A DNA stretch of 64,000 nucleotides from NCBI RefSeq assembly GCF_026913015.1, contig NZ_JAPTYD010000006.1, positions 1-64,000 on the forward strand, read 5' to 3'. The notes below the pieces were generated by a model, which ran no database searches, was not told the origin of the DNA, and saw only the letters and a program-made list of their open reading frames with translations. Shown one piece after another: positions 39,734 through 47,186 of the stretch (its first letter is position 1; every line of letters starts with the position of its first letter). The DNA is from Paracoccus benzoatiresistens. Its GTDB lineage: Bacteria > Pseudomonadota > Alphaproteobacteria > Rhodobacterales > Rhodobacteraceae. Both the position numbers and the translations under genes were made by a program.

Positions 39734-40225
39734 CTACAGCCGGACGGTGGCCACGTTGTCCTTGTAGCTTTCCTTGGGATCGCTGATGCCAAGCGCCACC
39801 ATGGCGCCTGCAACGATGCTGGACGCGTCCAGCCAGATTTCGGCCTTCTGGGGATCGAAGCGCAGCAGGGCCAGCTTGGGGTCGTCCTTGCCGTGTTCGT
39901 ACCAGGCGGCGACATGCGCGTTCCACAGGCGGTCCACGACTGCCGGGTCGGTGTGCTCGGTCAGCGTGCCCTCGATCGAGGCCCAGAGGTCATGGCCCTT
40001 GGACACGAATTGAACGCCGGCATCCTGCGTGCTGCCGCCCAGCTTCTGCACCAGGGCATTGTCCTTGGAGGTGAAGAACCACAGCGGCCCGTGATCCCCT
40101 TCCTCGATCTGCGAGGTCATGGGCCGGGTATGGCCATGTTCGCCGCCGACAAGGCCCAGCATCACGGTCATGTCGGACCGCAAGGACTTCCATAGGCGAG
40201 CTTTCAGTTCGTCGGGCGTAGGCAT
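39734..40225 (-). CDS. Pyridoxamine 5'-phosphate oxidase-fold protein (general stress type)
   Basis: The 163-residue protein has the split-barrel flavin-binding fold of the general-stress-protein-26 branch of the pyridoxamine-oxidase family: LGLVGGEHGHTRPMTSQ near residue 25, LWFFTSKDNALVQKL near 50, WASIEGTLTEHTDPAVVDRLW near 85-105 and a C-terminal WLDASS. Such proteins bind FMN or FAD and are tied to stress, but substrates are mostly unknown. The start at 40225 (MPTPDELK) is chosen over 40258. It is the last of three closely packed minus-strand genes behind the brnA-like gene. Confidence 0.8.
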   Translation of the reverse strand: MPTPDELKARLWKSLRSDMTVMLGLVGGEHGHTRPMTSQIEEGDHGPLWFFTSKDNALVQKLGGSTQDAGVQFVSKGHDLWASIEGTLTEHTDPAVVDRLWNAHVAAWYEHGKDDPKLALLRFDPQKAEIWLDASSIVAGAMVALGISDPKESYKDNVATVRL

Positions 40226-40241
40226 CTCGGATCCTCCGGTA

Positions 40242-40826
40242 TCAGGTGTCCGGGCCAACGTGGCGCCCGGCCGATTGTTCCGAGGCGGGCCTTCCGTCCT
40301 CCGGCTCCTCGTGTCTCATCAGAAGGCAGTCGCCGGTGCGCCCGGACAGATCCGCGATCTCGCGAAACCCGGCCTTTCGATAGGCGCGGATCGCCCGGTG
40401 GTTGGACCTGTCGGGGTCGATGACGATGCTGCGATGCCCTTCGGCCCGCAGCATGGCCACGAACCGTGCCAGAACCCACGAGCCGATCCCCTTGGACACC
40501 TGATCGGGCGGTCCGATGGACAGATCGACGCCCACCGCATCGTCGGGCAGATCCATCACCCAGGACGCATCCGACAGCCAGGGTTCCACCCGCGCGTCGG
40601 TGATCCGCCAGACCTGGATATAGCCCGTGGGTTCGCCGTCCAGATGAAACAGGAAGGCCCGCGTCGTGTCGCGCCCTTCGATGATGTCGCGGATATAGCC
40701 AAGCTCGGTCTCGACATCCGCGCTCCACCATTCGCGCCAATGCGGCTGGTCCATCCAGCGCGCAAGCAGCGGCAGGTCGGCGGCGGTGACGGGAACAAAG
40801 GACAAATCCGGGGGCGGCGGCGTCAT
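40242..40826 (-). CDS. GNAT acetyltransferase, AAC(6')-like
   Basis: The 194-residue protein resembles the AAC(6')-Ib branch of GNAT enzymes along its length: HWREWWSADVETEL near residue 30 (compare HIVEWWGGEE), GEPTGYIQ near 66, the acetyl-CoA loop KGIGSWVLARFVAML near 112, and PDRSNHRAIRAYRKAGF near 137, matching the enzyme's PSPSNLRAIRCYEKAGF. Family members acetylate aminoglycosides or siderophore amines, so the substrate is open. It starts 7 bases after the brnA-like gene and ends 16 bases before the oxidase-fold gene, so the three are probably one transcript. Confidence 0.82.
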   Translation of the reverse strand: MTPPPPDLSFVPVTAADLPLLARWMDQPHWREWWSADVETELGYIRDIIEGRDTTRAFLFHLDGEPTGYIQVWRITDARVEPWLSDASWVMDLPDDAVGVDLSIGPPDQVSKGIGSWVLARFVAMLRAEGHRSIVIDPDRSNHRAIRAYRKAGFREIADLSGRTGDCLLMRHEEPEDGRPASEQSAGRHVGPDT

Positions 40827-40833
40827 GGGAGCC

Positions 40834-41073
40834 TCATCCCGCCTTCTTCGCCTCCATATAGGCGCGCAGCACCGCGTTCATCCGTGTCTGGTAGCCCTTG
40901 CCCTGCGACTTGAAGAAATCCAGCACATCCGGGTCGATGCGGAGCGACACGGCCTTCTTCGGCTCGGGGATCACCAGACGGGCGGTGGACCAGTCCACCT
41001 CGAAATCGTCCTCGTCCTCGCCCTCGAAATCGCCCTCGCGGGCTAGGGGGTCCCAGTCAGTCCGGCCCTTCAT
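40834..41073 (-). CDS. BrnA-like ribbon-helix-helix antitoxin protein
   Basis: The 79-residue protein has an acidic N-terminal half (residues 12-26, EGDFEGEDEDDFEVDW region) and a C-terminal ribbon-helix-helix with KKAVSLRIDPDVLDFFKSQG and YQTRMNAVLRAYMEA, the pattern of BrnA antitoxins, which neutralise the BrnT ribonuclease and repress their own operon. No BrnT gene precedes it; only a 23-codon frame lies in that place. GGAGGAA lies about 10 bases upstream of its ATG. A perfect palindrome 89 bases upstream is a natural operator candidate. Confidence 0.82.
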   Translation of the reverse strand: MKGRTDWDPLAREGDFEGEDEDDFEVDWSTARLVIPEPKKAVSLRIDPDVLDFFKSQGKGYQTRMNAVLRAYMEAKKAG

Positions 41074-41091
41074 CTGCCGGAGTTCCTCCAG

Positions 41092-41163
41092 CTATAGGGT
41101 CCTGAAATCTCCTCTCTCGTATCGCCGCTCATCCAGCACCTCATGGTATCGTCGCGTCATCAT
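41092..41163 (-). CDS. 23-codon open frame in the place of brnT
   Basis: ATG at 41163 opens a frame of 23 codons ([20 protein letters not shown] then RTL) ending at TAG 41092, 18 bases before the brnA-like start. It begins inside the palindrome at 41162-41175, where a brnT gene would begin. The DERRYERG stretch is loosely like the basic C-terminal helix of BrnT proteins (typically RxERRxYE), so it may be the remnant of an internally deleted toxin, a leader peptide, or chance. Confidence 0.3.
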   Translation of the reverse strand: MMTRRYHEVLDERRYERGDFRTL

Positions 41164-41175
41164 TGTATATACAAT
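41162..41175. promoter_or_regulatory. Perfect 14-base palindrome, candidate operator
   Basis: ATTGTATATACAAT is exactly self-complementary and AT-rich in a GC-rich setting. It lies between the divergent brnA-like gene and hslU, 77 bases from the hslU start. Ribbon-helix-helix proteins bind such palindromes as dimers of dimers, so it is the likely autoregulatory site of the brnA-like product. Confidence 0.6.
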
Positions 41176-41196
41176 TCGCAATACAAGCGCGCAACC

Positions 41197-41228
41197 CTTC
41201 AAAACCCTGCCGCGACTGTTTATCTGCG
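41197..41228 (+). promoter_or_regulatory. Possible RpoH-type promoter of hslU
   Basis: CTTC (41197-41200), 18 bases, then TTTATCTGCG (41219-41228) fits CTTG-N17/18-CYTATNTNNG with two mismatches. It lies 24 bases before the hslU ATG. Its -10 shares TATCTGC with the candidate before hslV. The palindrome ends 21 bases upstream of it. Confidence 0.5.
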
Positions 41229-41252
41229 GGTCAACTAAACAAAGGCAGACCC

Positions 41253-42560
41253 ATGACCGACCTGACCCCGCGCGAGATCGTATCCGAACTGGACCGCTTC
41301 ATCATCGGCCAGAAAGAGGCCAAGCGCGCCGTGGCTGTGGCCCTGCGCAACCGCTGGCGCCGCAAGCAACTGGGCGACGACCTGCGCGACGAGGTTTACC
41401 CGAAGAACATCCTGATGATCGGCCCCACCGGCGTCGGCAAGACCGAGATCAGCCGCCGTCTGGCCAAGCTGGCCAATGCCCCCTTCATCAAGGTCGAGGC
41501 GACCAAGTTCACCGAGGTCGGCTATGTCGGCCGCGACGTGGAACAGATCGTCCGCGACCTGACCGATGCCGCCATGATCGACACCCGCGACCGCATGCGC
41601 GAGGAGGTCAAGGCCCGCGCCCACAAGTCCGCCGAGGATCGCGTGATCGAGGCCCTGGCCGGCAAGGACGCGCGCGAGGGCACCCGCCAGATGTTCCGCG
41701 ACAAGCTGAAGCGGGGCGAACTGGACGACACGGTGATCGAGCTGGAGGTGCAGGATACCTCCAATCCCTTCGGCGCGATGGAAATCCCCGGGCAGCCGGG
41801 CCAGCCGCTGGGCGGCATGATGGACCTGTCGGGGCTGATGAAGGCCTTCGGCGGGCGGCGCGTGCGGCGCAAGGTGTCGGTGGCGGAAAGCTATGAGCTG
41901 CTGATCGCCGAGGAAGCCGACAAGCTTCTGGACGACGATGCCGTCAAGGCCGCGGCGCTGGAAGCCGTGCAGCAGAACGGCATCGTCTTCATCGACGAGA
42001 TCGACAAGGTCTGCGCGCGCAGTGACGCCCGCGGCGGCGATGTCAGCCGCGAGGGCGTGCAGCGCGACCTGCTGCCGCTGATCGAAGGCACCACCGTCAG
42101 CACCAAGTACGGCCCGGTCAAGACCGACCACATCCTGTTCATCGCCTCGGGCGCCTTCCACGTCGCCAAGCCCAGCGACCTGCTGCCGGAACTGCAGGGC
42201 CGCCTGCCGATCCGGGTGGAACTGCGCGCGCTCACCGAGGAAGACTTCATCCGCATCCTGACCGAGACCGACAACGCCCTGACGCGGCAATACACCGCCC
42301 TGATGGCGACCGAGGGCGTCACCGTGGGCTTTGCCGACGACGGCATCGCCGCCCTGGCCCGCATCGCCGCCGAGGTGAACGCCGCGGTCGAGAACATCGG
42401 CGCCCGCAGGCTTTACACCGTGATCGAGCGCGTCTTCGAGGAACTGTCCTTCAGCGCCCCCGACAAGGAGGGCGAGACCGTCCAGGTCGATGCCGCCTAT
42501 GTCGAGCGCCATCTGGGCGATCTGTCGCGGTCCACGGATCTGTCGCGCTATGTCCTCTGA
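41253..42560 (+). CDS. hslU: ATP-dependent protease ATPase subunit HslU
   Basis: HslU is the AAA+ unfoldase ring that feeds HslV. The 435-residue protein has [16 protein letters not shown] at the N-terminus, Walker [16 protein letters not shown] near residue 60, the pore motif [10 protein letters not shown] (about 90), the I-domain (about 105-240), Walker [12 protein letters not shown] and a C-terminal sensor-2 region ending LSRYVL. The start MTDLTPREI at 41253 is conserved; an upstream ATG at 41163 is rejected. Confidence 0.97.
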   Translation: MTDLTPREIVSELDRFIIGQKEAKRAVAVALRNRWRRKQLGDDLRDEVYPKNILMIGPTGVGKTEISRRLAKLANAPFIKVEATKFTEVGYVGRDVEQIVRDLTDAAMIDTRDRMREEVKARAHKSAEDRVIEALAGKDAREGTRQMFRDKLKRGELDDTVIELEVQDTSNPFGAMEIPGQPGQPLGGMMDLSGLMKAFGGRRVRRKVSVAESYELLIAEEADKLLDDDAVKAAALEAVQQNGIVFIDEIDKVCARSDARGGDVSREGVQRDLLPLIEGTTVSTKYGPVKTDHILFIASGAFHVAKPSDLLPELQGRLPIRVELRALTEEDFIRILTETDNALTRQYTALMATEGVTVGFADDGIAALARIAAEVNAAVENIGARRLYTVIERVFEELSFSAPDKEGETVQVDAAYVERHLGDLSRSTDLSRYVL

Positions 42561-42561
42561 C

Positions 42562-42582
42562 GGAACCGCCGCGCGCGGTTCC
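42562..42582 (+). terminator. Hairpin after hslU
   Basis: GGAACCGC and GCGGTTCC form an 8-base-pair stem with the loop CGCGC, starting two bases after the hslU stop. No T-tract follows, and a small gene starts 33 bases later, so it may only partly end transcription or mark an mRNA end. Confidence 0.45.
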
Positions 42583-42614
42583 GGGTTGGCCCCCCGCAAC
42601 AAGGGGGTCTGATC

Positions 42615-42791
42615 ATGGGTTACGTCTTCGGGATCATCATCTTCGTGCTGGATGTCTGGGCCATCGCCTCGGTCATCAACACGAACACCAGCTTGGGGAC
42701 CAAGATCCTGTGGATCGCCCTGATCGCGATCCTGCCGGTGGTGGGGCTGATCATCTGGTATTTCGCCGGCCCCAAGGCGAATTACCGCTGA
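42615..42791 (+). CDS. Small PLDc_N-type membrane protein
   Basis: This 58-residue protein has two hydrophobic helices: about residues 4-21 (VFGIIIFVLDVWAIASVI) and about 31-50 (ILWIALIAILPVVGLIIWYF), joined by a polar turn (NTNTSLGTK) and ending AGPKANYR. The pattern of a first helix with Asp-Val-Trp, a second beginning LWI, and WYFAGP at the end matches the PLDc_N family (the membrane anchor found alone or at the start of cardiolipin synthases). Standalone members have no assigned function. It follows hslU by 54 bases, with AAGGGGG upstream of the ATG. Confidence 0.75.
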   Translation: MGYVFGIIIFVLDVWAIASVINTNTSLGTKILWIALIAILPVVGLIIWYFAGPKANYR

Positions 42792-43034
42792 TCCTTCCGG
42801 GTGCCGGGACTGGCCCGGAGAGCCATTCCAGCTGACAGATTTGCCGCAGCCGTTTCCCGAAAGGGGCGCTTGCGGCGTCTTCCGTCATGCCTTCTGCTGG
42901 CGGCCGGTGCGCCGCAGCGCACGCTGATGATGATGATGCGTGAAGGGGCTCCCGTCCCGCCTTACCGGACCCGTCCGGATCGCCCCGCCCGATGATCGGT
43001 CGGGTGCGCCATATTTCCTGGTCCTCGCCCCGCC

Positions 43035-43616
43035 CTACGCCCCGCGCCGCAAATAGACGTAATAGGCCCCCTCGCCGCCGTGGCGGTAATGGGCCGGGGT
43101 GACCTGCTGGACGACAGGGGCCAGCGGCGGCATGTGCAGCCAATGGGGAACCTGGTGGCGCAGGGCGCCGGGCCGGGTCGGCAGGGGGCCGTGATCGCCC
43201 CGTCCCTTGCCGGTGATGACCAGAACCAGCCGATGCCCTCGGGCATGGCAGGACAGCACGAAGCCGATCAGTTCGGGATGGGCGGCGGCAAGCGTCATTC
43301 CGTGCAGATCCAGCCGCGCCTCGGGGGCGAGCTTGCCTTGGGACATGCGGCGATGAACCTTGTGGTCCATGCGCAGGGGCTGCTGCGCCAGGCGCTGCGC
43401 GGGGCTGGAAGGCATGTGCAGCGGCGGCGGCTTCGGCGCCGCCATCTGGCCGATGCTGAAGGCGGGGACCGACAGGCGGAGTGCGGCGGGCTTGGGCGCC
43501 TGACGCATCTGCGCATCGGCGGGCTTGGGCCGCTCGGGATGCATCGGCATGGCAGTGCGGGCGACGCGCGCCCACAGATCCTTGTCCTCGGGGGTCAGGC
43601 CCCGGCGCCGGCCCAT
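43035..43616 (-). CDS. Smr-domain protein
   Basis: The 193-residue protein has a Pro/Lys-rich N-terminal half (about 1-95) and a C-terminal Smr domain with LDLHGMTLAAAHPEL (about 101-115), VLVITGKGRG and YRHGGEGAYYVYLRR at the end. Smr domains, named after the MutS2 C-terminus, are nucleases or RNA-binding modules; standalone versions such as SmrB cleave mRNA at collided ribosomes in E. coli. Whether this one is active is not known. Its start codon overlaps the Tim44-like gene's stop by one base. The 243 bases to the hslU side contain nothing I can identify. Confidence 0.9.
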   Translation of the reverse strand: MGRRRGLTPEDKDLWARVARTAMPMHPERPKPADAQMRQAPKPAALRLSVPAFSIGQMAAPKPPPLHMPSSPAQRLAQQPLRMDHKVHRRMSQGKLAPEARLDLHGMTLAAAHPELIGFVLSCHARGHRLVLVITGKGRGDHGPLPTRPGALRHQVPHWLHMPPLAPVVQQVTPAHYRHGGEGAYYVYLRRGA

Positions 43617-44272
43617 CAGCCGGTCGCGACCAGTTGCCAGTTCGGATCGTCCTGACCCATGCGGCGGGCAAAGGTCCAGGTGTCGCGCTGCTTGCGCGCG
43701 GCCTTGGGATCACCCTCGACCACATTGCCCTGGGCATCCCGCGTGGCCGAGATCAGCTCGCCCACGAAGCGGACCGAGACTTCGCCCATGCCCGTGGCGG
43801 GATCGTATTCGGCGCCGGCCAGCGCGGTGTCGCGGGTGCCGATATACTGCGCCGTCACCGTCTCGCCCCTGGCGGCGCGGGCGTCGATCACCGACTGGAA
43901 GGCAGCGGCCACGGGTTCGGCCAAGAAGGGCCGGACCTCGGTCAGGTCCCCGCGCTCGAAGGCCATCAGGATCATCTCATATGCCGATTTCGCGCCATTG
44001 AGAAAACTGCCCACGCCAAAGGACGGCTCGGCCACCTTCATCGCGCCCAAGGCCCTGGCGGTCGCGCTGCCCGCCTCGGCATGGTCGAGGATGTCGTGGT
44101 CGGGCTCCTCGGCCGTGCCTTCGATCACGTCGAAACGCGGGCGCGGCCGGTCGGGGGCATCGACCTGCGGCGGCTCGAACCCGTCGCGGGTGCCCAGCAC
44201 GTTGCGCAAACGCAGGATCAGGAAAATCGCGATCCCCGCCAGGACAAGCAACTGCAGCAACGGATTGTTCAT
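43616..44272 (-). CDS. Tim44/TimA-domain membrane-associated protein
   Basis: The 218-residue protein has an N-terminal membrane helix (LLQLLVLAGIAIFLILRL, about residues 5-22), an acidic linker, and a Tim44-like domain (about 75-218) with SFLNGAKSAYEMILMAFERGD, VAAAFQSVIDAR and the NTF2-like ending RRMGQDDPNWQLVATG. Bacterial TimA is related to mitochondrial Tim44; its role in bacteria is uncertain and it associates with the inner membrane. The start at 44272 is chosen since upstream open frame is antisense to fxsA. Confidence 0.88.
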   Translation of the reverse strand: MNNPLLQLLVLAGIAIFLILRLRNVLGTRDGFEPPQVDAPDRPRPRFDVIEGTAEEPDHDILDHAEAGSATARALGAMKVAEPSFGVGSFLNGAKSAYEMILMAFERGDLTEVRPFLAEPVAAAFQSVIDARAARGETVTAQYIGTRDTALAGAEYDPATGMGEVSVRFVGELISATRDAQGNVVEGDPKAARKQRDTWTFARRMGQDDPNWQLVATG

Positions 44273-44372
44273 GCGACTGGCCTCACGTGGTCTTGGCTGG
44301 TAACTGCGATCTGCGCCATTATGTAGGGATTGGGCCGGGGCAAGTCCAGTTATCCCCTGGCCGGGAAAGGGA

Positions 44373-44915
44373 ATGGGCATGTGGCTGTTGTGGCTGTTCG
44401 TGGCGCTGCCGATCGTCGAGATCGCGCTGTTCATCCAGGTGGGCGGATTGATCGGGGTCTGGGCCACGCTGGGGCTGGTGGTGCTGGCGGCCCTTCTGGG
44501 CATGGCGGTGATCCGCAGCCAGGGCGCCCATGCCTGGCTTGAAGCGCAGCGCAGCCTGGCGCAGTTGCGCGATCCCTCGCGCCCGCTGGCCCATGGCATG
44601 ATGCTGCTGATCGCGGGCCTCCTGCTGATCGTGCCGGGATTCTTCACCGACCTGGTCGCGCTGCTGCTGCTGATCCCGCCGGTGCGCGATCTTGTGATGC
44701 GGCAGGCCGGGCGGCGGATGCGCGTCCGGGCCGTCCATGTCGGCCGGCGCGAGGCGCATCGCCCGCCCTATGCCGACGGGGTGATCGATGCCGATTACGT
44801 GGTCGAGGACGAGCCCGCAGCCCGCAGCCCGCGCCCGCCCCTGGATCTGCCCGAGGATGTGGAGGGCAATCCGCCGTCCCCGCGCCGCGGCGGATCGGGC
44901 TGGACGCAGCATTGA
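44373..44915 (+). CDS. FxsA family membrane protein
   Basis: The 180-residue protein has the FxsA layout: a first pair of helices with FVALPIVEIALFIQVG, then GLVVLAALLGMAVIRSQG, an amphipathic loop, a third region LIVPGFFTDLVALLLLIP, and a long hydrophilic tail. FxsA in E. coli relieves exclusion of phage T7 by F plasmid when overexpressed; its normal role is unknown. An alternative ATG at 44379 would shorten it by two residues. Divergent from the Tim44-like gene, followed by secB after 86 bases. Confidence 0.88.
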   Translation: MGMWLLWLFVALPIVEIALFIQVGGLIGVWATLGLVVLAALLGMAVIRSQGAHAWLEAQRSLAQLRDPSRPLAHGMMLLIAGLLLIVPGFFTDLVALLLLIPPVRDLVMRQAGRRMRVRAVHVGRREAHRPPYADGVIDADYVVEDEPAARSPRPPLDLPEDVEGNPPSPRRGGSGWTQH

Positions 44916-45001
44916 GGACGCGGACCCAGGCCGTGGATTGAGGACAGCGGCCGCGCCTGATAGAACGCGGCGCAAGTCTCAATCCTTCAAGGGGAAAACC
45001 C

Positions 45002-45517
45002 ATGGCCGACGAAAACACCGCCAACGGAACGGCGCAACAGGCGACGCCGCAGGTGCGCATGCAGATCCTGGCGCAATACATCCGGGACCTGTCCTTCGAG
45101 AACGCGGTCGCCACCAAGGGCGCCCCCCAGGGCGAGGTCCAGCCCGAGATCACCGTGCAGGTCAGCCTGGACGCCCGCAAGCGCGCAGGCGACAACCAGT
45201 ACGAGGTGATCTCGAAATTCCGCGTGACCTCGACCAACAAGGGCGACAACTCGACCCTGTTCCTGGCCGAACTGGATTACGGCGGCGTCTTCCTGATCGA
45301 GGGCGTGCCTGACGATCAGATGCACCCTTTCCTGATGATCGAATGCCCGCGCATGCTGTTCCCCTTCGTGCGGCGCATCATCTCGGACGTGACGCGGGAC
45401 GGGGGCTTCCCGCCCTTCAACATGGACCCGGTCGATTTCGTGGCGCTGTATCGCCAGGAACTGGCCCGTCGCGCGCAGTCGCAGCAGGGCGCGCCCGCCG
45501 ATCAGCGCCTGTCCTGA
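45002..45517 (+). CDS. secB: Protein-export chaperone SecB
   Basis: SecB keeps precursor proteins unfolded and hands them to SecA. The 171-residue protein contains QILAQYIRDLSFENA near residue 20, the conserved FLAELDYGGVF near 87, and RMLFPFVRRIISDVTRDGGFPPFNMDPVDF near 118-147 (tetramer and SecA-binding regions). AAGGGGAA precedes the ATG. Length fits alphaproteobacterial SecB. Confidence 0.96.
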   Translation: MADENTANGTAQQATPQVRMQILAQYIRDLSFENAVATKGAPQGEVQPEITVQVSLDARKRAGDNQYEVISKFRVTSTNKGDNSTLFLAELDYGGVFLIEGVPDDQMHPFLMIECPRMLFPFVRRIISDVTRDGGFPPFNMDPVDFVALYRQELARRAQSQQGAPADQRLS

Positions 45518-45522
45518 CCGCG

Positions 45523-46131
45523 ATGGCGGCAAAAACGCGCCGGGCCTGGCAGCGCATGCTGTCGGGCCGGCGTCTGGATCTGCTGGATCCGACGCCCGTC
45601 GATATCGAGATCACCGACATCGCCCATGGCCTGGCCTTCGTGGCCCGCTGGAACGGCCAGACCAAGGGCGACTGGCCCTATTCGGTGGCGGAGCATTCCC
45701 TTCTGGTCGAGGATATTCTGGCCCGTCTCAATCCCGGGATCGAGACGCGCTGGCGGCTGGCGGCGCTTTTGCACGATGCTCCGGAATATGTGATCGGGGA
45801 CATGATTTCCCCGGTCAAGTCCGCCCTCGGCGCTGAATATAGCCGCATGGACGAGCGGCTGACGGCGGCCATCCATCGCCGCTTCGGTTTGCCCGCGGCA
45901 TTGCCTGCGGCAATCAAGGCGAAAATCAAGGCAGCCGACCGCATTTCAGCGCGGCTGGAGGCCGTTCAAATCGCCGGCTTCGGCATTCCCGAGGCAAAGC
46001 GCCTATTTCCGCTGCAAAATGAAATGATTTTGTCTGTATTGCACATTCAATTACGCCCCCCGGCCGAAGCGCGAGAGGCATTCCTGGAACGCTTCGGGAT
46101 GCTGATTGCGGCCGCGGAAGGGCCCGCATAG
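45523..46131 (+). CDS. HD-domain hydrolase (YfbR-like nucleotidase type)
   Basis: The 202-residue protein has HD-superfamily metal ligands: VAEHSLLV near 55, the HD pair in AALLHDAPEYVIGDMISPVK near 77, and a downstream KAADRISARLEA supplying the last Asp. The pattern resembles YfbR/YedJ-type enzymes, some of which dephosphorylate deoxynucleotides; the substrate here is not determined. The ATG lies 5 bases after secB, indicating one transcript. A strong hairpin directly follows. Confidence 0.8.
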   Translation: MAAKTRRAWQRMLSGRRLDLLDPTPVDIEITDIAHGLAFVARWNGQTKGDWPYSVAEHSLLVEDILARLNPGIETRWRLAALLHDAPEYVIGDMISPVKSALGAEYSRMDERLTAAIHRRFGLPAALPAAIKAKIKAADRISARLEAVQIAGFGIPEAKRLFPLQNEMILSVLHIQLRPPAEAREAFLERFGMLIAAAEGPA

Positions 46132-46160
46132 GAAAGGCCGCCCCGGCGGGACGGCCTTTC
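46132..46160. terminator. Bidirectional terminator between HD hydrolase and hvrA
   Basis: GAAAGGCCG (46132-46140) pairs perfectly with CGGCCTTTC (46152-46160), with further pairing possible in the GC-rich loop. It separates two convergent genes, is symmetric, and the A/T-rich stem ends give a partial U-tract on both strands. Confidence 0.75.
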
Positions 46161-46172
46161 GCAGAAAGCGCC

Positions 46173-46484
46173 TCAGATCAGAAGGTCTTCCAACTGCTTG
46201 CCGCCCTCGAGGCTATCCTGCACCCAGCGGGGCTTTCGGCCACGGCCGGTCCAGGTCATCGTCGGATCGTCAGGATTTGCATATTTCGGTGCAACCGTTC
46301 CGGTTTTTCGTGGCTTCGCGCCCGTCAGGTCGGCCAGGTTGAAACCGTGCTCTCGCGCGGCTTCCTCTATTGCGGCCAGAGCCTCGCGGCGTTTGCGGTC
46401 TTCATAAGAATTAATCGCGCGGTCCAGTTTTGCCCGAAGATCACGCAGTTCCTTGAGCGTCATCTTGTCCAGGTCGAAGTTCAT
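46173..46484 (-). CDS. hvrA: H-NS family DNA-binding protein, HvrA-like
   Basis: The 103-residue protein has an N-terminal coiled-coil oligomerisation region (MTLKELRDLRAKLDRAINSYEDR, about 8-30) and the C-terminal H-NS DNA-binding motif YANPDDPTMTWTGRGRKPRWV (about 68-88). In Rhodobacter capsulatus the H-NS-like HvrA adjusts photosynthesis and nitrogen genes and lies next to regA-senC, as here, so HvrA is the best name. The start at 46484 is preceded by a run of nine A, prone to slippage. The 76 bases to regA are AT-rich. Confidence 0.85.
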   Translation of the reverse strand: MNFDLDKMTLKELRDLRAKLDRAINSYEDRKRREALAAIEEAAREHGFNLADLTGAKPRKTGTVAPKYANPDDPTMTWTGRGRKPRWVQDSLEGGKQLEDLLI

Positions 46485-46560
46485 TTTTTTTTGCCCATTC
46501 TGAATTGGTGAAAACAATCTGATATAACTTTGGTGAAATTACAAGCGGTCCAATTATTAA

Positions 46561-47121
46561 CTAACGCGGCCCGCGTTTGGCCAGAATGCGCTGAAGCGTG
46601 CGGCGATGCATATGCAGGCGGCGCGCTGTTTCGCTGACATTGCGGTCGCATTGCTCGTAAACGCGCTGGATATGCTCCCATCTGACCCGGTCCGCCGACA
46701 TCGGGTTTTCCGGAGGCGGGGGCAGGGATTCCCCGTTCGACAGTAACGCAGACGTTACGTCGTTTGCGTCCGCCGGCTTTGCCAGATAATCGGTGGCGCC
46801 CATTTTCACGGCTGCGACGGCCGTGGCGATGGCGCCATATCCCGTCAGGACGATGATGCGGGCATCCCGGCGCAATTCCCGCAAGGCCTCGACCACATCC
46901 AGGCCGTTGCCATCCTCCAGCCGCAGGTCGATCACGGCATAGGCGGGCGGGACGTCGCGGATCATCGCCAGGGCATCGGCGACACGCGTGGCGGTGCGCG
47001 GGGCGAAGCCGCGCTTTTCCATCGCCCGTGCCAGCCGCGTCACGAAGACTTCGTCGTCATCCACCAGAAGCAGCGACGGATCGGGGCCCAGCGCCAGCCG
47101 GGGAAGGGGTTCTTCTTGCAT
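46561..47121 (-). CDS. regA: Redox response regulator RegA/PrrA/ActR
   Basis: RegA is the global redox regulator activated by RegB, controlling respiration, carbon and nitrogen fixation genes. The 186-residue protein has a receiver domain (LLVDDDE at about 18-24, phospho-acceptor D65 in YAVIDLRLEDG, K near 115 in YLAKPADAND), a proline linker (PPPPENP, 135-141) and a Fis-like helix-turn-helix NVSETARRLHMHRRTLQRIL (161-180), all as in the R. capsulatus protein (184 residues). Start at 47121 (MQEEPLPRL). senC lies 65 bases upstream and hvrA 76 bases downstream. Confidence 0.95.
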   Translation of the reverse strand: MQEEPLPRLALGPDPSLLLVDDDEVFVTRLARAMEKRGFAPRTATRVADALAMIRDVPPAYAVIDLRLEDGNGLDVVEALRELRRDARIIVLTGYGAIATAVAAVKMGATDYLAKPADANDVTSALLSNGESLPPPPENPMSADRVRWEHIQRVYEQCDRNVSETARRLHMHRRTLQRILAKRGPR

Positions 47122-47186
47122 GTCGCGCGTCCCACCTTGAGTAAGCAGCAACACTGCCGCAACACCCGGACAGGGGCAATCACTTC

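Noticed and set aside
42801..42995. 64-codon plus-strand frame between the small PLDc_N gene and smr
   Set aside because: Arg/Pro-rich, no ribosome-binding site, no resemblance to a family. I see nothing else in this 243-base gap.
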